From Sarcocystis neurona (taxonomy: Eukaryota > Apicomplexa > Conoidasida > Eucoccidiorida > Sarcocystidae): 64,000 nucleotides of DNA. Positions 1 to 13,400 of the stretch are shown here, piece after piece. The notes beneath the pieces are model-generated. The model worked only from the letters and a program-made list of their open reading frames with translations, was not told the DNA's origin and ran no database searches. Position 1 is the first letter of the stretch. Each line of letters starts with the position of its first letter. The position numbers and the translations under genes are program-made. The DNA lies in assembly GCA_000727475.1 (NCBI GenBank), contig KL647290.1:3545373-3609372 (forward strand), written 5' to 3'.

Positions 1-78
1 TTGCTACTGCCGCTACCGGGTGGGTGTCGCTCCTGAGCGTGTTGTCTAGCCTGTAGTGCCACTGTCGCTGGTCTGACG

Positions 79-3000
79 CTACAGCTTGTGCTGCTGGTAG
101 TGCTGCTGCCTTATTGTGGCTGTTCCGACGGCGGCAGTTGCGGCTGCTGTTGCCGGTGCTAATGCGACGGCTGTTAGCGTTTCTACTGCTGCTGCCGCTT
201 CCACAGCTGCTCCGGCTGTCATTGCTCTGGCTGATGCTCCTGCAGCTGACGTTGGTGCTGCTACTTTTGCTGCTGATGCTGCTGTCGCGCTTGCTGTTGC
301 TCTTGTTGCTGCTGCACCTACTGCTGCATCAGGTGAACGTGCATGTCTCACGAGTCGTTCTTTCTTTTTGTCTTCTGCTTCAGCCGGTGGCGATGCCTTG
401 AAGCGAAGCACTATAGAGAACCTGCAGCAGCAGCAGCACAGTGCGCAGACGAATGCGACGGTGAGGCTATCCTTCCAGCGTTTCTGATATTCACGGCTGA
501 AAAGATCCACTCCGAGTCGTGTAAGTCTCACCATCTCATCTGCCTCCCTCCCACCTCAGACGCACATACGGAAGTGTATATAATACATATAGAGAGCGAG
601 GCAGGGTTAAGTACGAAGATACGCAGAATCGTGTACATCTATATGGGTGGGGAGTCTATACGCTGTAAGTGATATGCAGAATCGTATACGTCTATGTGGG
701 TGGGGTGTCTATACGCTGTAAATCTATTGATACGTATACATAGTTCTTTGCAGCAGTGTTCTGACGAAGATGTGGAGATACATCGCTGTATGTCTATAAA
801 AAACGAGGGTGTGCCTGCGTGTATGTATGCTTCTGCCCCTGTCTAGCTGTGCGTACGTTCGACATCTACACATATATACGTACGGACACGCTTACGTATG
901 CACGTCTGAGAAAGAGAGAGTGAGAAAAGTAGCACAGAGGACTGCACCCCGTAAAACAGCAGCTCCTACCCGGCGTCCTCTGTTCGCTGGAGCAGCAGAA
1001 TTTCATCGTTGCAGCACCCACACCACATGTCTACCTGCAAATGAACAAACACCGCAGGGACTGCACAGCGCCACAGATACTGCTGTTGCCGCTGACTCTG
1101 GTATCTGCACACACCTGCGGCTGCTGACGTCTGCCTGCACCTGCAGCTGTGCACACGCTCTCTGCAGTTCCACTTGTTGTTCTTGCTCGCGCTGCTCCTG
1201 TCCTCGCTTATACATATATACAGATGTATGCTCCTAAGTACAGATCTATGCGGTATCTCGCTCCGACGACAAGTAGACATGATTGTACATGCACACATAA
1301 TTCCCTCTGTACAGGAAAAGGAGGACAAGATAGAAATTTGCGATGTCTTTGACTGTAAGAAGACGCCAAGCACGAAAACACATGCGTGTCTAGCGACTTG
1401 AACATACATAAGGAGAAGGAGAGACAAAAAAAACAAAACGCGGCACACAGTTGTACGTAATCGAACAGAGAGACAGGTGCACAGCCACACATCCGCAAGT
1501 ATATATATACAGACATATCATACGTATATACATATATGTGAACATGAATACTTATATGATATGTGTATCTCTATATACGAAGAGACGCGCAAGTGTTTCT
1601 CTACACGTTGACACTGACGTTACTGTTGTAGCAGAGGGAGTCGACGACGCCTCCAGCCTCCGAGCTGCTGACCAAAGATGTCAGTTTCCCTGCCTTCTCG
1701 TCCACAGAAAAGATTTCCTGCAAAAGCATACATTCCACAATTACACACGCGCGAATATATCGCTACAAATGTACACTTTGATGCGCACATATATACACAT
1801 ATATATGCAGAAAGAGAGAGATGAACATAGAAGCTGAAGACGTCCGCCTTCAGCGTGGGGCATCACTATGGTGGAGAAATATGTGACGTACGACAGGCAG
1901 AGATATGCCTCTTTGGAACTCATCACATATCTTCCGTCCCGCATTATCGATCTCTACGTACACACACTAACAAATGCAGACACCTATATTGATAGGTAAG
2001 TAGTTGCAGGACGAGGTAGAGAACTCCGACAGATAGCCAGACGATACGTGTATCGGACAACATGCGCCAAATCTCGTCATATCCCAGCACGACGACGGAC
2101 CCCGAGAATGACTGTGTCCAGGGCTGGACAGTTGTGACATACAAACACACGCATGCATATGTACAGTACACATCATAGTGTAGATTTCGTGTCTAGTTGC
2201 ATACCTACTTAGACAGAGACACAGGAGCAGAATGCAGGCACGTACGTACGCCAGTGACGCACAGTAAACGTGTCTTATCCGTCTTCCATATTTGCTGGAA
2301 GCACCTGCGCCAACGCCCGATCACGTACACTGCACCCGTACGCCTCGACAAACATACATATATACACACGTATCTATGTGTATACGACGCGTCGACCGAC
2401 GGGGAATGCGGGACGATAAGAGACGAAGAAGTACGTTGTGAAGAAACGTCCTTTGTCATACAGCTACAATCCTGCACGGAGGCATAGCTCTATAACGTGA
2501 GCATATACAGTCTCGAAATCTCCACCTCCACTGGATATACAACGACAGTAGACCAGTGTGGAGCAATTTAAACGGACAGCCGCTCCAGTATTCATATGCG
2601 CAAAGGAAAGCACGCGCATTATACAATAGCTCCCACACTTACACGTACAATACATGTATACACATACATATATACACACGTATGCAACGGTGTGCGGCGA
2701 AATTCATCAACTACAGACTTCCAGTATCTACACGTAGAGGTCCAACAAGACTTTTTAACAAAACTTCCCAGTATGTATGTACAGGTGAAGATACACGTAC
2801 AATATACATATATATCGAAGACGAAGAAAAGTTCAAAGAAAACTCTCCAGTATGTACGGTAAGATCAACAGAAGTTTACACATAGATGTACGGGGAAGCA
2901 CAAGTTAGGTAGAAGATATCCAGTACGTATGCATGTATATACTACTCAGCAGGAAGCCTGAACGAGGTACCCTCTCCTCGCTCTCTATTGTACTCTCTTC

Positions 3001-3186
3001 TTGTAGGAAAGGATACGCGAACGCAGTGGTCGGTTCTCTCTCCTTCTCTCTGTGGAACTCTCCCCGACAGAGAAGTTCACATCTACATACTGCCAAAGTG
3101 GTACGACTGACCAGCTGATCTTCGATGCCGTATTTAGTTCCGCCACCTCCACCAGAGGTAGCGAGGAAACGACCATCACTCGCAAT
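79..3186 (-). CDS. Sec12/PREB-like WD40 protein, partial (several exons)
   Basis: Likely an ER membrane WD40 protein of the Sec12/PREB group, the exchange factor for Sar1 in COPII budding. Four minus-strand exons can be chained: 3186-3112, 1717-1624, about 1202-1115, and about 496 leftwards. The first reads [20 protein letters not shown], the second starts [18 protein letters not shown]. Joined in phase 0 they match the first blade of Sec12/PREB, where a run of four or five glycines is followed by Lys-x-Gly-Ile and a short strand. Exon 3 is Gln/Glu-rich; exon 4 carries [15 protein letters not shown] and then runs into a long Ala-rich stretch that may be exon or intron. Phases agree at all three junctions (0, 1, 2). 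The start codon lies upstream of 3186 and was not found, and the C-terminal membrane anchor would lie beyond base 1. Assignment to Sec12 is inference from one blade; other WD40 proteins are possible. Confidence 0.45.
621..724. repeat. Tandem duplication, 2 x 52 bp
   Basis: Two adjacent diverged copies begin at about 621 and 673. Both contain GCAGAATCGT, TGGGTGGGG and TCTATACGCTGTAA at matching offsets. The repeat lies left of the 1115-1202 exon of the Sec12-like gene, probably in an intron. Confidence 0.75.
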
Positions 3187-3241
3187 CTGCATCAAGGCAC
3201 ATTCCACCCCGCATCACATTCTCAAGGCGTAGATCACAAAT

Positions 3242-3376
3242 ATCTCTCTATATATTTATATATATATATATATATATATATTTGTACTGTGTGCAGGCTG
3301 CAGTCCTATATATGCATATATATACATATATATATACATGCATATACATATATATATACATATATGTATACATATA
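3242..3376. repeat. TA/ATATAC microsatellite
   Basis: An uninterrupted TA run at about 3250-3280 is followed by imperfect TATATACATA repeats to 3376. It lies just upstream, in the minus sense, of the glycine-rich Sec12-like exon, so it is probably intronic. Confidence 0.85.
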
Positions 3377-3576
3377 TGGTAGACGAATAGATTGTGTGTC
3401 CGCAGGGATGTTTACGTGTAACTGGGGATAGACAGCATCAATCGCGACACGTCTTAGCGTGTGAAAATGTGCACAGGCGCATATTGGAGACAGTGTCTCG
3501 TCTGTAATTTGTCGATTAAATGTCTCACTTGGAGGCACGCCGATACAGCTCTTATAAATATCGCGCTACACAACAT

Positions 3577-3742
3577 GTATGGTTTCCTATTATACGCAGT
3601 TTGAGATAGAAAAATATGTATACATCAACCTGGATGTAGACAGACGTACATACATTAATGTATGTGGTTCCACATTACATGCAGTTTGAGACAGATAAAT
3701 ATCTACGCCTAAACCTGGATGTATAGACACGTATATGCAGTT
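3577..3742. repeat. Tandem duplication, 2 x about 83 bp
   Basis: Copies start at about 3577 and 3660. Each has a GTATG..GGTTTCC-like start, then GCAGTTTGAGA, then AACCTGGATGTA, in the same order and spacing. A third partial copy of GCAGTTTGA begins near 3737. No coding frame is convincing. Confidence 0.65.
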
Positions 3743-4169
3743 TGAAGTATATAACTATATACACATGAACACAAATGCGTACATACACGTGTATACCGAC
3801 ATATGGCATGTGTGCACACCCCCCCTACTTTGCTCGGTGCATCACAATGAAGAATATCCCGAAAGTGATGCGCTGGATGGCAACAACGGGAAAACGGCAT
3901 ATTTCAAGACCCGTCGACGGGAAATTTCCATAGATCGCTCTGAGAACCTCTCTACATGCAAATACAGATTCATTTACATACGCATGGATCCGTATACAAG
4001 AAAGGCAAAAAGGTGACCTGAACGCGCTCCTACACACTCTTCACAAAGAACTGTGCATACGCAGAAGCATCAGAGAACCTGCAGTTTGATGGAACCGCCC
4101 CCAGCATCCATATATATATGTACCTACCAACTGCAGGGCGTGTTTCTGGCCATCAAGACACAACACGGT

Positions 4170-6320
4170 ATCCACAATTGTGGAGAGCGGCAAAGAGAGA
4201 AATAATGAGAGATCCCTTCCTCCAAATGTCATGAGAGAAGACACTATACATTTGCCGTCTTTAAAAAGCAAGCACGTGCAGAGAGACACACATAAAAGTC
4301 GATCGAAAGAGTGTGGGGTTGAGAGAGAATGTGAGAGAGAGACAGAGAGAGAAAGAAAAAAAAGGAGTACAAACGGAGCTGCAGGCGTGTACCCTCTTTC
4401 TTTCGTCCATGTGTCTAGAGCCAAGACACGAGTGACAATGTAAGCACCGTACTTATACTTTTTCCATATATATATACATATGCATATGCGTGTGTAGCGT
4501 TAGATGGAGGTGAAAGCACTTTTTATAGGCACGCGTGCAACGAGGTGTGAAGCAACGTCTTTTCTCTCACCTGCGCTTCGTGTACGGCCTTTACGGCGCA
4601 GAATCGCACACAGGAAAAGCAAGATAAAAGGAAGAAGCCAGGAGAGAGAGACTCTTGCGGAACGTGGATCAGATACAAAGAAGAGACAAGAAGAGAGACC
4701 CACTTGCGGGAAGAAGCGGATCAGCTACTCGTGTGCGCAGTAGATATGTCCGCGGTGCAGGTGCACTCGAGCCACTCACCGAGTAGATGGGGTACTCTGC
4801 GTAGGCAACACGTTCCATCGTGTTTGTGCCAAGGGTGCGCAAGAGAAGCACTTGACGATGGTTCAAAAAGCAACACAGACAGTGGGAAGGAAAAGAAGAT
4901 ACACAGAAGGACTCACGACAAAACGGTGAGACCTAACGCTGAAAAACGGCTATGACGGCAAAGTAATACACAGGCAGACATGCAGTCCCGTGTGAGCCGA
5001 TGCGTAGGGGAAGACAGGAGAATAAATGGGGAAAAAAAGGAGCGTTACTCAAAAGAGAAAGGTGAGAAGAAACTCCCATCTGGTGGACATCAAACGGGAG
5101 ACAAAAAAAGTGCACCGAAACGAAAATGGGGACTCTTTCAGGCAATGAATAGATCGGGAAGAATATCTTCGGCCACTAAGAGAACAACACGCCAGGAAAA
5201 GCAAAGAAAATAAGTTGAGTTAGACGTGAGGAGGTGGAGCAAAGACGAAAAAAAATGGAGACGAGCGAGACACACAATTCCTTGAGCCCAAAGTGCAAAA
5301 TAAAGGAAAGGGAATAAACCTCTGCCATTCACAGGCGAACGACGATGAAGAATAGGGTGAGAGTCCTAATTTTGCCGCTGGAAGAACGGAGGACGGCGGG
5401 TGGAGAATTGGAAATATCAGAAAGGAAGAGTAAGTATTAGTAGAAGTACTGCTAGAACAAAAGAACACGGACACAATTATGTAAGGCGTGGGATTTGATG
5501 AGGAGGTGTACGAGGGGTTTAAGAAAGCGAGTGGGAAGAAATGGGATTCTGCGAGCAAACGGGAAGGCAGAAAGGTAACAGGAGAACGCAGAGGAAAACA
5601 GGAAGCCTACTGGGAGCGGAAATTATACGAGGCAGACAAAGAAGACGACTAGTGGACGCGGAGCATGCGTCTCTGAGGCAAAGACGAAGACACAGTGACT
5701 TGTCGACTTTGTTCACGGGAAAACGAGACTTTTAATGCAGAAGGCGATGTTTGTTTGAAAAGGACACTAAATTAGTGAAAGCTTGAGAAATCTCTCTGAG
5801 AAACAGACGACGCTCTCCGAGGCGAAGGCGACTGTAGGTGAAACAGGGGACCAAAATAAGCTAACAGTAGATGTGACAGACGGTCTTTCATCGCCAAATA
5901 GCGATTGATTGTTGACCAAGTGGAAAAGGTGGGACACTCGGCAGGAAAAGCAAGTTGTTTAAACAATGTGGAAGCTTGAGGCGCCACCAGCGACGCATCA
6001 AAAAAGTCCTCCGGTGCTGGATACGTGGTTAACACAGGAATACGTCTCCAAGACATAAGTCTGAAATATGGATGAAAGATCTCAGCAGAATAGTGCAAGG
6101 GAGTGGAGTGAGAGACGCTGGTCCGAAAGTAGGGTGACGGCTTGGAGGAGAACTTGTAAGCTTCGAGAGAAAGGAGAAGGCAGAATTTGGCGAAAGACGA
6201 ATACGCAGAGCTGTGGGACGGAATCAGAAAAAGGTGGGAGTTTTCTGCGCGAGACGAATGCGCAGAGATGTGGAAAGGAATCAGAGAAAGATGGGACTTT
6301 TTGGAAAAGACTGCAATACG
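4170..6320. other. 2.1 kb purine-rich block, no gene assigned
   Basis: The plus strand is strongly enriched in A and G (runs of GAGAGA, AAAAAGG, GGAAGAAG), so the minus strand is pyrimidine-rich. Open frames here have biased, low-complexity compositions (Lys/Arg/Glu on plus, Leu/Phe/Ser on minus) and look like consequences of the bias. In the minus sense the block lies upstream of the Sec12-like exons and may hold that gene's 5' UTR, promoter or a long polypyrimidine intron. Confidence 0.6.
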
Positions 6321-9300
6321 ACACCGTTCACTGTCACGCCAGCAGTGGCTTCACAACTATTGAAAAGTGGGAATAAACTCTAATCCAAGAGACAGGTGAT
6401 GCCGTACAGCGGCGCATGAATTGCGTAGACTGTCCTCTTTTCAGCCGTACAACTCAGAACGACGGAACTTCCAAAACTTGACATCGCCTTTGGAAAAGGA
6501 ATTGTTCTCAACAAGGCTGCACGCGCACCACAGTACGAATTAGCAGCCGAATAATGCGAGTGTACACCATCTATATATGTGTGTGTATAAATATATATTT
6601 GTCTTTGTGCAAGGTTGTGCGTATGTGGGTTAGTGCAAAGAGCTGATAATCCCACGTGAAATTCGCCCAAAAGATGAATCGGATATGTGTAGTGTGCACG
6701 CCATGTTCGTGGCGACGTCATCAAAAATTGGTGGCTCTAAGTGGGACTGCGCTTCATCGAGAAAACTATGACTGATCGCAGGAAGCGTATACAGCTGCAG
6801 CTAACATAGGTAGAGATGCATCGAGATACTCGACACTAGAATGCTGGGTGCAATAACGGCTAGTACGATGTTTCTTTCCCGTCCAGGTGGAACACACTGG
6901 TAAACTTGGAATTGTTTTCGGCTCTACTCCATCACAAATCTAGTTTGTGACGTAGTCGAATAATTAACATTAATACGTTAACTTGTGACGACACTGCATT
7001 GCGCATCCAACATTTCACATACGGAATCTGGCAGGTTTCTTGTTCCATGGAGATTGTCGAAAAGAAGAACGCATTACGCATTTGGTTGGAGCTAGCAGGG
7101 TTGAATTAGCTGGATAATGACGAGTGCTAGCCAGCAGTAGCTGGGACAAGCGGCGGAAACCACCGACCGGAAGCTCGTGGCGGTCACAGATGTAGCTGGA
7201 CCGTGACAAGTGCAAGATATTAGTCGTTGGCAGAACCGGCGAGATATTACGGCTACTGGGAGCTTGTTGGGCCAGGACGGTAAGGTGGACTGCGGCAGAA
7301 AGTCTGACAGCTGTCATGGAAGGTATACGTCAGAATTGCCAGGCGGTACGAGCCCGAACTTGTGCCAGAAAACCTCTGCAACATGCTGCACTTCGGGTCG
7401 AGATATTAGAACTGAAGCCCGGACTGTGGTAGCACCCGATGGATTATGCAGCGTGCAAGAAGAGTTGTTCGAAAGGCGCTGGAAGCGTGATGACTGGACG
7501 CCGTGACCTGGCGGCGGCTCTTTGGCTAGCAGAAGCAGCGCGCAGATGCGTCCTTTTGCCAGACACCTGACGAGGATCGCGGCAACATTCGGCCTGCGAA
7601 ATGGCGCGATTCATGCCCCTGTAGTACTCCTGGGAACGAAGTGAGGAATGTATTCTTATCCTTCTTCGAGGGAGCACAGTGCACTATGGACCGCGAAGTT
7701 CCATATTCTTCGCCTCATGTCGTGCACACAAAAGATGCTGCATGCGTCGAACGAAAACCGACACACAGCATGCATTGCCGACTGCGCCCGCGCTCCGTAC
7801 GCCGTCCGGGGTTGCGGACGATTGAGTTTGAAGGAGGCCTCGCAGTGTGCTATGTGTTGACGTCAAACATTCCGTGAATAGCGTGAGTTTCTCTCGCATT
7901 GGAGTCAGCTTACGGTGGCCCACTTTTGACGCTCCCCAAATGAACGTACATTTTCAGATACTGAGTACGAACCTGTCGTAAATGTTCACTCACCCTCAGC
8001 GTGAAGAAAATCATCTGGAGTTTTTGACGCATACACAAGTATGTCCGCACATCGTTCGAGATTAGAGGCCGTATTTCGTTTACTACCCCGTACGCCGGAT
8101 ATTTATTGCCAAAGAAGCATCGTCATTTTAACAGCAGGTTACTTTGTCGCCCTTAATGCAGCTATAGAGAGACAGCTGCGATGCCTTTCTACGAGTACCT
8201 TCGTATGTCCTAGAGTGTCCCCCGTGTGTGCGGATGCACGTGTGGACTCCCCGGTCAGTTCGTCACATGCGTTGGTTTGTAATCAGTGGATACACGCCGC
8301 CTGACAGCGCGCGCTCGCCCAGCAGCGAACGTCGAGCGGATCAGAAAATGTGGTCAACTTGAAGTGCGGTGGACCAAAAGCAAATGTCGAGGGGATGCAA
8401 ATGTGTGGTCAACTTCCCTAAAGTCCTTCCACTACACCCTGCGTGGTACCGCCATTTCTGCTCCACGCAACGACGGCGCCCAGGCGTAAAACATACATAC
8501 ATCACGTGGTCAATTAGTGTAATTGCCGCGAGAAGAACGCTTCGTCCACGTAAACTGTGAAATCCCCACAGAATATACGTGCACATGTTTTGGCTCGTAG
8601 CCTCGCGTATTAATATGAACTAGGGGAATTTGTCTGTATTTAGTCCGTTTATGATATCTGCTTACCTCATAAGTTACCCCTGACCCAAGTAGGTGTTCAC
8701 CCTCCATGTAAGGTGGCATCTGTCTTTTCAGCGTCTTGGCCGCGTCTGCTACTATCTGCGTCTGGATATTCAACAGGTGCGTCGATGCACGTGTACATGT
8801 GCGAGAATGAACACAACTCTACGTTGTGCAGAATGTCTTGCATAGCATGGCGCTGCGCCGGTGAGCTCCCTGTCAAATTTTACAGCACATGCGTATGTAG
8901 CCTCATATACTTCTACGCTAATGCCAGTGGGCTTGTTGCAAATCGTAATCAAATATCGTGTGATAACTGTAGAACCGTAATGCGACGCAACAGTTGCTGA
9001 CAAGATTCTCTCCTCTCTGGCACACGGCGTCGGTCGTGTGTGGCCGGCAGTGCAGACGTCGTAATGCGGTAAGTATTTTGCACAGCCGGTGACAACTGCC
9101 GGGCTTCAGTGCCGCCACAAGAATGACACCTTAGAAATTTAGCCCACGAAGCGCCGCTTGTTATCGGTTCAAACACAGAGCGTACAATGTGTAGGTACGG
9201 AGGCTTTGCGATATAGCTGAGGCAATTCCCGTTGTTGTCCTGTTCGACATATGAGAAATCCAAACCCTACGTGCTTCTGCAGACTTTGCTTGCAGCAGCG

Positions 9301-10469
9301 AACACGGATTTGAATTCAAAACGAGTTCACGCACCCCTCTTATAGGTACTAATGCAACCTCAGCAGACATCCCTGTGAGCAGACAAACCCGCGAAGGACC
9401 AGCTGCCGTGCGTAGCGTTCATGAGAATTCCTTGGCGTGAATTCGCGCATGTGCGTCGACAGCGAGTAAGACACATCAGACGCTGAGCGCTAGACGACGC
9501 TAGTGTTGCTGGCCTTGTACGAATAGGAATGTCTAGCTGCTGCACGCCAAATACCGTGGAGATACTCATAGAGACTGCAGGAGGGAAAACAGCCTCCGTC
9601 GCCGCTGAGATGTTTCGTACACTTTTTGTAAATAGGTCTTATTTGTGGCAACACAACAGTTCATCGGGGCAGCAACCCACAGACAGAGGACACGGTTTTG
9701 CTTCGTCAGGGCGCGTTAACAGCTCCCACTTCTCCATTTCCTGATTCCAGCGTTGTAGACTCTGCAGTTCTGAGGTAGCACACATCGCAGACATGTTTGG
9801 AAATAGTGATTATGGCTGTTACACACATTACTAGTGCTTTTGCACGTACGCTCTGTTCGTGGTTGTCTGCTTTTGCTGCATACAACGTATTGACAGACAC
9901 GTCTGGACAAGTTCTCCTCCATAGTGTACGTAATTTGAAACGAGGCCATGAGCTTGTATGCGCTTCCGTACTGGACAAGCGGACGAATTTGAACGTGCGG
10001 CCTCGCGTGTGCTGACGGGATCTTCCACGACGATTTTAGATTCCTTCACGTCGTAAGCGGGTTTGACGGAAGACGTGAACACCGATGTGGCCTATTTAGA
10101 AAATAGTTTGTGCATGAAGTAGTTCGTGCATAAACCACACAATTCAAAGTGCTTTTGACCTTTGTACAACCTTTCTGTCGCCGAGCACTGGAAACAGGGC
10201 GCTGCTGGCAGTCGTCGGCTTAAATGTTATCAGAACCACTTGCTTTCGACGTTGACGTACAACATTATATGGGGCTACGTACGCTGCTTAGGCTTATGCA
10301 ATGTAACATAATTCTTTTGCTGCCCTGTAATGCACTTAGTAGGATGCCATTTCATGATGCGCTTCACGCACGCAATCCAGATAGGCACTTCGGTTAGTTA
10401 GCAAGTACGTACGTGTCGTAGTGAAGAGAAAACTTCTACGTGTGGATGCATGTAGAAAGAGGGTCGTCT
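6321..10469. other. Intergenic region, no gene assigned with confidence
   Basis: About 4 kb of mixed-composition sequence between the purine-rich block and the end of the coiled-coil gene. Several frames of 60-105 codons are open on both strands (for example 7015-7317 minus, 7210-7506 plus, 8949-9263 minus, 9529-9744 plus). They overlap each other and show no recognisable domain. A 17-bp motif AATGTGTGGTCAACTT occurs twice near 8343 and 8399. Confidence 0.5.
9161..9370 (-). CDS. Small ORF, 69 aa, doubtful
   Basis: An ATG-initiated frame ending in a stop, with balanced composition (MSAEVALVPIRGVREL at the start). It has no recognised domain. A second minus-strand frame (8949-9263) overlaps it and looks equally plausible, so at most one is real. 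No splice partner was found. Confidence 0.2.
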   Translation of the reverse strand: MSAEVALVPIRGVRELVLNSNPCSLLQAKSAEARRVWISHMSNRTTTGIASAISQSLRTYTLYALCLNR

Positions 10470-13400
10470 TCAGTGACTGTTAGGCTCGACAGTGGCAGGT
10501 ACGTGTTGCGTAATCATTCCGTTTCTCATTACCGTGCCCGCTGGAAGGGTGGCAACCTCTGGTGTTACTTCCTCACACTTCTGTATACATCGTAGGCAGA
10601 CACATTCGCTGATCTTTGTCTGGTTCGCAGACTCTGCTTGAGCTCCGCACAGAAAACCAGCTGGTGACCAAAGCTGGCTGCCAGCCATGCAGTTCCTACG
10701 CCAGAAATCCCCAGTCCTATATTGGCTACCCTACGTTCTGAAGTCCCGAGGTCCGGCGTGGTGCACAGCTATATTCCAGATATACGTATCTTCGCAGGGG
10801 TCACTCATCTTTGACCAGATGCGGTTCACGGCATACTAATTGCCAGCGATATCTGTACGACATCCACTACTTTATCAACGTTTCAGAGCTCTGTTGATCA
10901 TGCACATCTCCAACTACCTGGTGTCCGGGGGATGAGGAGCAACACGGCAGTGCGCCACTACTGCCTTGTCCTAAACACAACGCTATAGCACTTTTTTTAT
11001 GAGTCATATGAGTTTCCCTATCAATAGTAGATTCCGTTGCTTATCGAGCACTTGAGTAGGTATGCCTATGTCTATCCGTGTAACTGCATACGTCTACATT
11101 CGTAAATTGGATACGTACGTGCAGGTGCACGTATAGTTCCACGCATGCTGAAGTGAAGCACATCCTCTTTCTGTTGCTGGTGAAAGCTGTGTATAGAGTG
11201 ACGAGGGCAACTGTGGGCACTACACGCAAGAGGACACGCATACCCACCTGCGTGCATGACTTCTCTAACCTTCTCTTCATATTGAGCTCTATCTGCAAGT
11301 CTCCGTCTCAGTTTGATCATCTTCTGCTGAAATTTCCGCTGGAGAGCTAAGACTTTGTTTTTCACTTCGGCGTCAATGAGTTTTGGGACCGCGGCCTCAA
11401 TTTTGGCCCTCTCATCTTGCATCTGGTTATGCATCTCTCTCTGATTGTTCTTCAGCGCGCAGATTTCCTCCTCCTTCATTCGCACTGTATTCTCGAATAC
11501 CTTCGACTCCCTTTCCACTTCCTCCAATGTCTCCTGCAGGTGAAATTTCTCCTGCTGGAGCTCTTCGCAGCGGCGCGCTGTTTCCACTGCTTCCAGCAGT
11601 GCCCGATTCAGGCGCTGCACTTCTTTTTCTAGCAGCTCACAGCGATCGGAAAGCTGCGATTTGTCCTTTACTTGCAGCCGGCATTTCTGTCTCTCTAACT
11701 GCAGCTTCTCTTCAGTCTCGTCTCGTGCACGCTTCTCCGCACGCAGCAACTCATCCCGTTCCTCTAAATGCTGCAACAGGACGCAGTACATAAGGAGAAT
11801 AAACACACGTGAAAAGTTTATACCCGATTTTCTTGATATACAGCACCCCACCCCCTGCGCAACGAAGCTTGCGAAAGAACTCAGCAATGCTACTCTTCGT
11901 GTGGGAAGTGCACGCCCGTCCGCAGCCATCGGGTTTGTCTGCCGCGCAGAGGTCCGCTGCCGTGCACATATGGGTAGACACACACTGACAGTTAGAGGTA
12001 TGAAGGTAAATCCAAGCGTCCACTGCACACAGGCGTATGGCAGAGTTGTTTTTACAGGAAAGGATCCATTCGCGGGTGTCTGAGTGTATGCTTTTTGTAA
12101 GTAAGCGGCGGGGAACAATCACATATTAGCGGCGTACTACGGTCGACCACAAATTGAAGCTTGACCGCAACAGCGCGTGAACATACATGTTGCCGTCACC
12201 GTGTGCACAGAAGTAACGGACCTATCCATAGAAAGAGTTCGCACCCGCATCTGAGCAATGAGGAGGTTGTATTTACTTTGGCGCACGAGACAGGTAAGTA
12301 CGTCCCTACGTCCGTAGAAGAACTGCACGTACACGGATGAGCACTGACGGTTCCTCGCCTACTTACGTCGGCGTAAAGAAGAAAACTGTGGGTTTTCAAG
12401 TAGACCCACTTATGAGTACCCAATAATGTATGTGATAGTCGGGGTAGGGCATTTCTCAAGTAGAATGAGTTCAGGATAGGGTTCTTCGCGGTTCACCCAG
12501 GCAGCACTGTGTTGTCTTTATGTATTCTATAAGTGTATGGACGCGAAGCACAATGAGTGGGGGCGAAGGATACAGCGGAGAACGGACAGCGAATTAGACG
12601 AAGAAATGCAGAGTGCGGCCATTCTGATCTTTAAGCATCCTATGTCCCCAGAGGTGCCTTTAAAAGAAGAGACTCTAAAACGTCCAGTACAAACAACAGC
12701 TGATTCTTTTCCAGACTACGGTGGTAGGGCACCTGGAGTACGTGTTAAAAGAGATTTGTTCTGCTTCTTAGTAAAGCCTTCCTGATGAGGGGGTGTACGA
12801 ATTTTATTTTGTGCACGCGTTCTTCTCTGTACCACTGTCCTCTTTCCCTTGTCCCAGTTTCACACGCAAAAGCACAATAGAGCCAGGCAGACCAAAGTTG
12901 TGAAAGAGATGTGGCATCATAGCTTCAAAGCTCAAAACTTCGGCGGCGACGCGCAGACGCCTTATCGAATTTCGTGTACATACGCGTGTAATTATGCGCG
13001 TGTCCCTACGTAGTGCATTCCTTGTTTGCGGTTAGTCCGTGCACAAGGCAGTATACCCCTTACACTTGCATTCCTCTCCCTACAGAAGTGGAACAGCAAA
13101 CACTAAAACTCCTTGTGCTCTACTTCCCTAAATTCATCCAGATCTCTGGTTGATGACGTAGCGAGTTAATATTACGAATCCACATGCAAACGCACCTGAA
13201 ATAACACGTTCTGTGACTGCCTGCGGTCTGAAGCGTCTACTACCTGCCACGTGCACCGAGATTGTAGCTTCACGTACACATACACAAGTACTTGCAGCGA
13301 CTAATTGCATGAACACTTCGTTTCTGCAAGAATACACAGATGTGAATGAACCCACTTGAATAAGTGGGTATGGAAGAAGATGGAAAAACATGAATACTGT

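Noticed and set aside
9165..9185. GGTTCAAAC resembling a tRNA T-loop
   Set aside because: No pairing acceptor or anticodon stems could be built around it.
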